The notes under the pieces: model-generated
Databases searched by the model: none
The model's input: the letters and a program-made list of their open reading frames with translations, nothing else
What the model was told of the DNA's origin: nothing
Part shown: one piece after another, positions 1 to 8,484 of the stretch
How positions within the stretch are numbered: the first letter of the stretch is position 1
How the letters are laid out: every line of letters starts with the position of its first letter
Assembly (NCBI GenBank): GCA_945876015.1
Contig: CAMCNM010000011.1
Location: 1-17,714, forward strand
Direction of reading: 5' to 3'
From: Gemmatimonas phototrophica
GTDB lineage: Bacteria; Gemmatimonadota; Gemmatimonadetes; Longimicrobiales; Gaopeijiaceae
Length of the DNA stretch: 17,714 bases
Made by a program: the position numbers and the translations under genes

Positions 1-692
1 AGCACCTGCCCGCGCACCAGCCGCGCCGTGGACATCCATCCGAACATCACGAGAACGCCGACCAGGGTGGCGATGCGCACCCCCACGCCCGGGCTGATCT
101 GCACGGAGCCCGTCACCATCGTGTTCACGATCGGGATCGCGGCGAGTGCGAAGATGACGAACGGGAAGGAGAGCATGACGTCGATCACCCACGAAACGAG
201 CGTGTCGACTCGCCCGCCCACGTATCCCGAGACGAGGCCGATGAACACCCCGAGCGACGTGGAGAGGGCCGCGGCGACCGCGGCGATGCCGAGCGACGTG
301 CGCGCGCCGTACACGAGCTGGATGAGCACGTCCCGGCCGAGACCCGGCTCGAGGCCGAGCCAGTGCTTGCCGGTGATTCCGCCGAAATAGCCCAGGGGAT
401 AGCCGATTCCGTCGAGCAGATCGGGGAACTGGTCCCTCGGGCCGAGTCCGGGCTGCCCCGTGATCATTCCGTAGGCCCAGACGACAACGTCGGCGAGCAG
501 GGCGTTCAGGATGAACAGAGCGAGGACGATCGCGCTGGCGACGGCGACGCGGTCGCTCCGGAGGCGCATCCATGCGAGCTGCCCTGGAGATCGGCCTACG
601 ATCGCGCGTCGGCCGCCTCTTGTCGGTCCGACGCCGTCAGGCAAAGGCGTCGGGTCGAGGAGGGATGGCCGCTCTAGCGGGGTCGCGGTCAT
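1..692 (-). CDS. ABC transporter permease, DppC/OppC family (partial, C-terminus off window)
   Basis: Inner-membrane permease subunit of a peptide/nickel-type ABC importer, which would pair with a DppB-like permease, ATPases and a binding protein. I translated this frame by hand; 230 codons lie in the window. Residues 34-49 (GRSPGQLAWMRLRSDR) are the usual cytosolic lead-in, followed by a first membrane helix at about 51-72. A periplasmic stretch contains HWLGLEPGLGRDVL (110-123), equivalent to the family's LGTDxxGRD motif, then GARTSLGI (129-136) and the DVMLSFPF motif (171-178). The permease (EAA) loop is just beginning (WMSTARLVRG, 219-228) when the sequence ends. The ATG at 692 is the first start after an in-frame stop at 717-719; no strong ribosome binding site is visible. 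A lipoyl transferase gene ends 55 bases upstream on the same strand, so the usual dppB neighbour is not upstream. The family is secure; the substrate cannot be told. Confidence 0.85.
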   Translation of the reverse strand, partial: MTATPLERPSLLDPTPLPDGVGPTRGGRRAIVGRSPGQLAWMRLRSDRVAVASAIVLALFILNALLADVVVWAYGMITGQPGLGPRDQFPDLLDGIGYPLGYFGGITGKHWLGLEPGLGRDVLIQLVYGARTSLGIAAVAAALSTSLGVFIGLVSGYVGGRVDTLVSWVIDVMLSFPFVIFALAAIPIVNTMVTGSVQISPGVGVRIATLVGVLVMFGWMSTARLVRGQV

Positions 693-747
693 GCAGCGTC
701 CAGGGAGCCCGGGTCGTCATAAGTAGTGGTTTCCGGACAGGGCGTTA

Positions 748-1524
748 CTAGCGCCGCCACGTCCAGGCCTCCGATCGGTATCGTTCTTCCAGCTCCGCTT
801 CCTGCAGGGACGACCAGGCCGGGTCAGATATGCACGTCGGGTCGAGCCCGAATTGGACCGCTAAGGCCCGCTCGAGCTCACCCTCCGCGGGCTCCCGACC
901 CAGAAATTCGGACACCGTGGCGGGACGATCGATCCCGCTACGCTCACCCGTGAAGACCCGGTGCAGCAGCTCTTGATCGTCCGCAAGCAGAATCGAGCCA
1001 TGCTGGAGCAGGACCTCACCCATCCGGGCCTGGGCGCTGCCGACCAGCTTCCGCCCCGCAGCGACCACCTCTCCCGCGGCCGCCCCCTGGAAGCAGGGGC
1101 CGGCGTCGAGCGGAACCGCCACCCCGGGACCGCACGCAATCTCGGCCGGCACACCCAGGGAAGCCAGGCCTGCCGCGATGCGCTGGTTGATCCACAGATA
1201 GGCAGCTCGGGGACCCCCCATTGTACGAGCCGGCAGGGCCACCGCGTAGGTGAGCTCCCGGCGATGCAGGACGGCCCGACCCCCGGTGGGACGGCGCACC
1301 ACCTCGACCCCCAGGCTACGCAGGGCTTCGGGGTCGTATCGCCCTACCGCTGGCTCGTTCCGTCCGAGGGAAAGGGTGAGACGCTCCCACCGATATAGAC
1401 GCAGCACCGCCAAGCCTACCGGGAGGAACACGGCGAGCGCATGGTCCCGGGCCATGTTCCGGGCGCCCGGAAGCGCCCCGTCGAGGCGGAGCCGCCACCT
1501 GAGAAGGCGGCCGGCGCCGAGCAT
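748..1524 (-). CDS. lipoate/octanoate-protein transferase, LplA/LipM superfamily
   Basis: Attaches an octanoyl or lipoyl group to the lysine of a lipoyl domain. With the ATG at 1524 the protein has 258 residues, one biotin/lipoate-ligase (BPL_LPL) domain without the extra C-terminal domain of E. coli LplA. Visible motifs are the RRPTGGRAVLH block (77-87), ELTYAVALP, and GRKLVGSAQAR (158-168) with the conserved lysine at 159, followed by LLQHGSILL. A cysteine at residue 144 (GPCF) sits where LipM/LipL-type amidotransferases carry their catalytic cysteine (about 147-150), so an octanoyltransferase is at least as likely as an ATP-dependent ligase. The frame stays open to 1641, but that would overlap the divergent antitoxin gene, and the domain begins at the chosen ATG. 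GcvH, a lipoylated protein, is encoded about 4 kb away and is a plausible acceptor (inference). Confidence 0.85.
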   Translation of the reverse strand: MLGAGRLLRWRLRLDGALPGARNMARDHALAVFLPVGLAVLRLYRWERLTLSLGRNEPAVGRYDPEALRSLGVEVVRRPTGGRAVLHRRELTYAVALPARTMGGPRAAYLWINQRIAAGLASLGVPAEIACGPGVAVPLDAGPCFQGAAAGEVVAAGRKLVGSAQARMGEVLLQHGSILLADDQELLHRVFTGERSGIDRPATVSEFLGREPAEGELERALAVQFGLDPTCISDPAWSSLQEAELEERYRSEAWTWRR

Positions 1525-1537
1525 CGCTTGCCGATTA

Positions 1538-1554
1538 TGACTGGTCTGACTGGT
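1538..1554. repeat. two tandem copies of TGACTGGT in a divergent gap
   Basis: TGACTGGT occurs at 1538-1545 and 1547-1554, separated by one base (9-base period, about one helical turn). The pair lies in the short gap between the start of the lipoyl transferase gene (1524, minus) and the antitoxin-like gene (1562, plus). Antitoxins of this family usually bind repeated sites over their own start, so this may be an operator. That role is inferred from position only. Confidence 0.4.
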
Positions 1555-1561
1555 GTGTTTC

Positions 1562-1894
1562 ATGCCAAACGATCGGTATTCCACGTACGAGGCAAAGGCC
1601 CGTTTCTCCGAGGTACTGAAGAAGGTACGCGAGGGACGCACGATTACGGTGACCTATCACGGAGAGCCGGTCGCCGAGATCCGTCCGCTCGACCGGCACA
1701 GCGGCACCCTCGCTCGCGTGGAATGGTTGGAGAGCCGCGGCGTGGTCGTTCCCGCGGGATACGTCCGCAGCTCGGACCTGTGGCATTTGGCGACCGCTCT
1801 CTATCTGACCGAGACGCCGGGCGAGCTGTGGTTCCTGACGCTCGACGCTCGACAGCGGGAGATCGCCGAGTTCCTGGGATTCCCCACGGAGTAG
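1562..1894 (+). CDS. Phd/YefM-like antitoxin fused to the C-terminal piece of a PIN toxin (probable deletion relic)
   Basis: The 110-residue protein from the ATG at 1562 (GTG at 1553 is an alternative) has two distinguishable parts. Residues 1-65 read as a Phd/YefM antitoxin: STYEAKARFSEVLKKVREGR, then ITVTYHGEPVAEIRPL, then a C-terminal VEWLESRGVVVP segment like those that bind the toxin. From about residue 69 the sequence becomes the C-terminal third of a PIN ribonuclease: SSDLWHLATAL, an active-site-like aspartate in LTLDARQ, and AEFLGF. The first two-thirds of a PIN domain (N-terminal Asp and central Glu) are missing. The simplest reading is an in-frame deletion joining the 3' end of the antitoxin gene to the 3' end of its toxin gene. 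The product should not be an active nuclease; it may still bind DNA and repress. No strong ribosome binding site is visible. Confidence 0.75.
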   Translation: MPNDRYSTYEAKARFSEVLKKVREGRTITVTYHGEPVAEIRPLDRHSGTLARVEWLESRGVVVPAGYVRSSDLWHLATALYLTETPGELWFLTLDARQREIAEFLGFPTE

Positions 1895-1944
1895 GTGTTG
1901 ATGCCAAGGACGTTGTTCAGCCCGCGCACGCGCTCACTCGTCTC

Positions 1945-2373
1945 CTACTGAAGCGGATGACGCCAGCGCAGGCCGGGAAAACGCGCGAAGTCACGGTCGG
2001 TCGTGATCCACTCGCAACCCGACTCGATCGCGAGAGCCGCAAGGTAAGCGTCCGACACCAGATTTCCTCTGGTTTTCGCGCTCGTTAGCAACGACCCGAA
2101 GATCTCCCAATGCCGCGGACCAGGAGCCACCGCCACTCGATGCGACGGCGCGCGGACGACGTCGGCGAACGCGAGAGCTCGGTCGAGCGGAGTGGGATCG
2201 CGGAACACGCGCGGATGGGTGACCACTCGCACGAAGCCGCTCAGCACGAGATCGCTGACCCCGTAGGCGTTTGGCCCCGACAGCACGCTGTCCAGCCAGC
2301 CGCGGTAGAGCGCGTGATCCGCCGCATCTTCGCGGTGAGCGTAGACCAGCACGTTCACGTCCGGAAGCACCAC
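1945..2373 (-). CDS. vapC: VapC-type PIN-domain ribonuclease toxin
   Basis: Toxin of a type II toxin-antitoxin pair, presumed to cleave RNA. The 142 residues make a full-length PIN domain. The N-terminal strand LPDVNVLVYAHRED gives the first metal-binding aspartate (residue 5). The middle block is SDLVLSGFVRVVTHPRVF. The C-terminal acidic cluster is VSDAYLAALA (Asp108) and TTDRDFARFPGLRW (Asp126, Asp128). At the central position where many VapCs carry glutamate this one has glycine (LSGF); I recall a similar pattern in Mycobacterium-type PIN proteins, so this does not by itself mean inactivation. The start is GTG at 2373, directly followed by a second GTG at 2370. It lies 3 bases after the vapB stop, so the two are probably translationally coupled. 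Confidence 0.88.
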   Translation of the reverse strand: MVLPDVNVLVYAHREDAADHALYRGWLDSVLSGPNAYGVSDLVLSGFVRVVTHPRVFRDPTPLDRALAFADVVRAPSHRVAVAPGPRHWEIFGSLLTSAKTRGNLVSDAYLAALAIESGCEWITTDRDFARFPGLRWRHPLQ

Positions 2374-2376
2374 CGG

Positions 2377-2619
2377 TCAGTCTCCCTCGTCCATCAGATC
2401 GAGGAGCGCCGCGCCGTCGTCCAGATCCACACCCTCGCGCAAACCGCCTCGTCCGTACGTCGGAAGGGGCTCCCGCACGCGCCCAGCTGAATTCCCCTCG
2501 GCACTGATGGCGAGCCGGATCGCGTCCTCGATGAGGGCGGTGAGCGTGCGCCCGGTCTCGGAGGCGTGACGACGGGCGGCCTTGAGAAGGTCCGGGGGCA
2601 GCCGGACAGTGGTACGCAT
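2377..2619 (-). CDS. vapB: VapB-type ribbon-helix-helix antitoxin
   Basis: 80-residue antitoxin expected to neutralise the adjacent VapC and repress the operon. The N-terminal MRTTVRLPPDLLKAARRHA gives the DNA-contacting beta strand and first helix, and TGRTLTALIEDAIRLAI gives the second helix of a ribbon-helix-helix fold (residues 1-39). The rest is acidic and low in order (LDDGAALLDLMDEGD), typical of the toxin-binding tail. The start is ATG at 2619. The best promoter places its -10 hexamer only 7 bases before this ATG, so the transcript may have almost no leader. The pair sits immediately downstream of gcvP in the same direction but has its own promoter and operator. Confidence 0.9.
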   Translation of the reverse strand: MRTTVRLPPDLLKAARRHASETGRTLTALIEDAIRLAISAEGNSAGRVREPLPTYGRGGLREGVDLDDGAALLDLMDEGD

Positions 2620-2626
2620 ACGTCAA

Positions 2627-2655
2627 GACATATCAAGCGTGCATCAATATGTCAA
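2627..2655 (-). promoter_or_regulatory. vapBC promoter with overlapping perfect inverted-repeat operator
   Basis: On the minus strand a consensus -35 hexamer TTGACA (2655-2650) is followed after exactly 17 bases by TATGTC (2632-2627) as the -10. The arms GACATAT (2627-2633) and ATATGTC (2647-2653) form a perfect 7-base inverted repeat with a 13-base centre, covering both hexamers. A VapB dimer bound there would block RNA polymerase, which fits autoregulation. Only 7 bases separate the -10 from the vapB ATG, so transcription should begin at or beside the start codon. Confidence 0.65.
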
Positions 2656-2677
2656 CGCGTTCTTGCCCTCCTTCTGC

Positions 2678-5571
<2,894 letters not shown>

Positions 5572-5575
<4 letters not shown>

Positions 5576-5964
5576 TTCCCGCCGACTAGCGCCGCGTATT
5601 CCGCGGCGTCGAGCAGTGACTTCAGGTCCGCCTTGTCCGCGACCTTGAGCTTGATCATCCATCCCTTTCCGTAGGGATCGGAGTTGACCAGCTCGGGATC
5701 GTTGCCGAGGTCCTTGTTGATCTCGATCACCTGTCCCGTCGCGGGGCAGTAGAGATCGCTCACCGCCTTCACCGCTTCGATCGTGCCGAAGGGCTGCATG
5801 CGCTCGAACGAGGCGCCCTGCGCGGGCAGCTCCACGTAGACCACGTCCCCGAGCTCGCCCTGCGCGTAGTCGGTCACGCCGACCTGGTAGACCCCGTCCT
5901 CATCGGTCTCCTTCAGGTATTCGTGCTCGGGCGTGTAGAACAGATCCTTCGGAATCTCGGACAT
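5572..5964 (-). CDS. gcvH: glycine cleavage system H protein (lipoyl carrier)
   Basis: Small lipoylated carrier that shuttles the aminomethyl group from GcvP to GcvT and is reoxidised by lipoamide dehydrogenase. Its 130 residues are the usual length. Family blocks include the N-terminal [30 protein letters not shown], the lipoylation segment [13 protein letters not shown] with the acceptor lysine at residue 66, then [14 protein letters not shown]. The ATG at 5964 is preceded by GAAGAGGCGG, an acceptable ribosome binding site. It is the first gene of a gcvH-gcvP pair. The usual upstream gcvT is absent; the next gene is divergent. I looked for a glycine riboswitch in the roughly 200-base leader and saw no convincing aptamer. 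Confidence 0.97.
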
Positions 5965-6167
5965 CCGCCTCTTCCAGTAAGCGGTGAACCGCCGGCCAGC
6001 CCTGTCGGCGGGGCCGAAAGATAGGGCATCACCCTGGGGGTTGAAACCGCCCGAGCGGGTGAGCCGAGCCGAGTCGGCGAGCCCGGAAAGCGATTTCCGA
6101 CGCGGGTCCCGAGCCGGTACATTTGACCGGTCGCCGCCTGCCCCTCCACCCCAGCCCCGTGAGCCGT
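5965..6167. promoter_or_regulatory. divergent intergenic region between gcvH and acyl-CoA dehydrogenase, with two small hairpins
   Basis: This 203-base gap must hold the promoters for the gcvHP pair (minus) and the acyl-CoA dehydrogenase run (plus), but no strong sigma-70 pair stands out. It contains a perfect GCCGA-G-TCGGC hairpin (6068-6078). It also contains a perfect CGGAAA-GCGA-TTTCCG hairpin (6084-6099), which on the plus strand has a GNRA-class tetraloop. Their role is unknown. Confidence 0.4.
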
Positions 6168-7337
6168 ATGTCCCCCCTCCTGGGCGCCGCCCGTCCGGCC
6201 CTGACCATGCTCACGGAAGAAGAACAGATGTTCCGGGACGCGGTCCGTGACTTCGCGACCACCGAGATCGCCCCTCGCGTCCTCAAGATGGACGAGGCTC
6301 AGCAGATCGACGCGGACCTGATCCCCAAGCTCTTCGAGATGGGCTTGATGGGCGTCGAGATCCCCGAGAAGCACGGCGGCGCGGGGTCGAACTTCTTCAC
6401 CTCGGTCCTCATCGTCGAGGAGCTTTCCCGGGTCGATCCCTCGGTCGCGGTTCTGGTGGACGTGCAGAACACTCTGGTCATCAACGCGCTTCTGCGCTGG
6501 GGATCGGAGCCGGTGCAGGCGCGCTATCTTCCCCGCTTGGCTGCCGACACCGTGGGTGCCTACGCGCTGTCCGAGGCGGGGAGCGGCTCCGACGCGTTCG
6601 CGCTCTCCTGCCGTGCCGCCCGCTCGGGCGACGACTGGGTGCTGAACGGGCAGAAGCTCTGGATCACGAACGCGCGCGAGGCCGGTCTCTACATCGTCTT
6701 CGCGACCGTGGACCCGGAGCAGGGCTACCGGGGGATCACCGCCTTCCTGGTCGAGCGGTCCAGGCCCGGGTTCGGCGTGGGCAAGCACGAGGACAAGCTC
6801 GGCATCCGCGCGTCGTCCACGTGCGAGCTCGTGCTCCAGGACGTGCGCGTGCCCGCGGCCAACGTGCTCGGCGAGGTGGGGAAGGGGTACAAGGTCGCGA
6901 TCGAGACGCTCAACGAGGGACGCATCGGCATCGGCGCGCAGATGATTGGGCTGGCCCAGGGCGCGCTCGACCACACGCTCGCGTACGTTCAGGAGCGCAA
7001 GCAGTTCGGCCGCCCGATCGCCGACTTCCAGGGCGTGCAGTTCCAGATCGCCGAGCTCGCCACGCAGGTCGAGGCGGCCCGGCTGATGGTCTACAACGCG
7101 GCGCGCCTGAAGGACGCGGGCCAGCCGTTCATGGTGCCCGCGGCCATGGCCAAGCTGTTCTCGTCCGAGGTTGCTCAGCGGGTTTCCTCGGTCTGCGTCG
7201 ATCTGTTCGGCGGGTACGGCTTCACCAAGGAGTATCCGGTGGAGAAGCTCTACCGCGACGCCAAGATCGGGACGATCTACGAGGGGACGTCCAACATGCA
7301 GAAGCAGACCATCGCCAAATCCCTCATGGGGGACTGA
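6168..7337 (+). CDS. acyl-CoA dehydrogenase (short/branched-chain or butyryl-CoA type)
   Basis: FAD enzyme that introduces the alpha-beta double bond into acyl-CoA, in fatty-acid or branched-chain amino-acid breakdown, passing electrons to electron-transferring flavoprotein. The N-terminal helical domain starts at [19 protein letters not shown]-contact motifs are [12 protein letters not shown] and LWITNA, followed by [32 protein letters not shown] and [22 protein letters not shown] lead to the catalytic glutamate in [10 protein letters not shown] (residue 372 of 389). This placement of the catalytic Glu matches the short-chain and short/branched-chain groups. The ATG at 6168 gives 389 residues; the ATG at 6207 gives 376 and begins right at the conserved domain. 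Neither has a good ribosome binding site, so the start is uncertain. tatA begins 2 bases after the stop. Confidence 0.93.
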   Translation: MSPLLGAARPALTMLTEEEQMFRDAVRDFATTEIAPRVLKMDEAQQIDADLIPKLFEMGLMGVEIPEKHGGAGSNFFTSVLIVEELSRVDPSVAVLVDVQNTLVINALLRWGSEPVQARYLPRLAADTVGAYALSEAGSGSDAFALSCRAARSGDDWVLNGQKLWITNAREAGLYIVFATVDPEQGYRGITAFLVERSRPGFGVGKHEDKLGIRASSTCELVLQDVRVPAANVLGEVGKGYKVAIETLNEGRIGIGAQMIGLAQGALDHTLAYVQERKQFGRPIADFQGVQFQIAELATQVEAARLMVYNAARLKDAGQPFMVPAAMAKLFSSEVAQRVSSVCVDLFGGYGFTKEYPVEKLYRDAKIGTIYEGTSNMQKQTIAKSLMGD

Positions 7338-7339
7338 AC

Positions 7340-7531
7340 ATGTTGGGACTCGGGTTCTTCGAGATACTGATCCTCGGGGTCATCGTCGTGCTCCTGTTCG
7401 GGGCAAAGAAGCTCCCCGACATCGGACGCGGCCTTGGCCAGGGCATCCGGAACTTCAAGGGGGAGATGAAGGGCGAGTCGCCCTCAGCGCACGACCGCAC
7501 GCTTCCACCCGAGGACCCTGGTGCCCCGTAA
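7340..7531 (+). CDS. tatA: TatA-type twin-arginine translocase subunit
   Basis: 63-residue pore-forming component of the Tat system, which exports folded proteins. It has the family layout: a short periplasmic N-terminus, one membrane helix (about residues 5-20, [16 protein letters not shown]), the hinge FGAKKLPD (20-27), and an amphipathic helix [17 protein letters not shown] (29-45). The polar tail is only about 18 residues, short but within range. The ATG follows the acyl-CoA dehydrogenase stop by 2 bases, and the 3' end overlaps the next gene by 11 bases, so it is embedded in a compact run. No tatB or tatC is present here. A substrate may be encoded at the right end of the window, since many ActB proteins carry Tat signals, but that N-terminus lies off the edge (inference). 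Confidence 0.92.
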   Translation: MLGLGFFEILILGVIVVLLFGAKKLPDIGRGLGQGIRNFKGEMKGESPSAHDRTLPPEDPGAP

Positions 7532-8351
7532 GATTCGCCCCCTGGCCCCGGCGGGAGCGCGGCCCGTCCACTCCGGGCAGCCACGCCCCGCGACCGCGGA
7601 TCAGAAAGCGCTCGACAACGTCGTCATCGTGCTCGACCAGCCGATCGACGTGGTCAACATCGCGGGCGTGATCCGGGGCATGATGAACATGGGCCTCTCC
7701 CGCCTGAGGCTCGTCCGTCCCGACGACTTCGATTCCTACCGCATCCAGGGTATCGCGCACCGGAGCTCTCCGATCATCGCGGCCACCGAGGTGCACGACA
7801 CGCTCGACAGCGCGATCGCCGACGCGGTCTGGGTGGTCGGCACGTCGGCGCGGCCGCGCACCGCCAACCGCAACTACGTGCGGCCGCGAGAGGTGGCGCC
7901 GAGCATCATCGAGCGCACGGCCGAGGGTCCGGTCTGCATCCTGTTCGGGCGGGAGGACCGCGGTCTGACCAACGAAGGCCTCGACCGATGCCATGCGGTG
8001 GCCATCATCCCGACCGCGCCCGAGTACTGGAGCCTGAACCTCGCGCAGGCCTTCCTGGTCACCGCGTACGAGATCTTTCTGGCCGCGGGGGGCGCCACGG
8101 GAGACCTCCCGCGCGGACGCCGCTCCACCGAGCCCGCGACGAGCGAGGACCTGGAGTCGATGTACGCCGCGGTGCAGGAGGGGCTCGCACGGATCCGGTT
8201 CTTCAAGGGTGCGCGGCAACCCGAGGCGGTGCTCCGGACCCTCCGGACGATCCTGGGCAGAGCCGACCTAGACGCCCGGGAATCAAGGCTGATCAAGGCC
8301 ATCGGCTTCGAGATCGGGAATTATCTCGATCATATGAATACTCAAGCTTAA
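7521..8351 (+). CDS. trmJ: SpoU/TrmH-superfamily RNA methyltransferase, TrmJ-like
   Basis: SAM-dependent 2'-O-ribose methyltransferase with a trefoil-knot (SPOUT) fold; the closest match by motif is TrmJ, which acts on tRNA position 32. The three SpoU motifs are clear. Motif 1 is [20 protein letters not shown] (46-65) with the catalytic Asn46 and Arg52. Motif 2 is [18 protein letters not shown] (140-157). Motif 3 is [18 protein letters not shown] (163-180). The 276 residues include a C-terminal extension of about 85 residues after the knot ([19 protein letters not shown] onward), as in TrmJ. An N-terminal tail of about 25 residues is rich in Pro and Arg. The start is GTG at 7521, overlapping the end of tatA by 11 bases. 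A specificity other than tRNA position 32 is possible. Confidence 0.88.
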   Translation: MPRKIRPLAPAGARPVHSGQPRPATADQKALDNVVIVLDQPIDVVNIAGVIRGMMNMGLSRLRLVRPDDFDSYRIQGIAHRSSPIIAATEVHDTLDSAIADAVWVVGTSARPRTANRNYVRPREVAPSIIERTAEGPVCILFGREDRGLTNEGLDRCHAVAIIPTAPEYWSLNLAQAFLVTAYEIFLAAGGATGDLPRGRRSTEPATSEDLESMYAAVQEGLARIRFFKGARQPEAVLRTLRTILGRADLDARESRLIKAIGFEIGNYLDHMNTQA

Positions 8352-8484
8352 AACACTAATCCTTCGAAGATCATGGCGAGGTCGCCCTCCCCCTCCTACA
8401 TTGCCTCCTATCTCTAGAGCGTCCCCCGGCACATCCCATCCCCCGCCGCCCGTGGCGACCACTACGCACCCGCGAGGCGTCTCG

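Noticed and set aside
28..390. 120-codon plus-strand frame at the left edge
   Set aside because: Shadow of the minus-strand permease, whose membrane helices and motifs read cleanly.
5965..6167. Glycine riboswitch upstream of gcvH
   Set aside because: I looked for the conserved aptamer core on the minus strand and found no convincing match.
5913..6974. 353-codon minus-strand frame overlapping acyl-CoA dehydrogenase and the gcvH leader
   Set aside because: Low-complexity antisense shadow; the plus-strand acyl-CoA dehydrogenase and gcvH explain the region.
8375..8386. GGCGA-GG-TCGCC hairpin after the RNA methyltransferase gene as an intrinsic terminator
   Set aside because: Only a 5-base stem and no T-run follows (C-rich instead).
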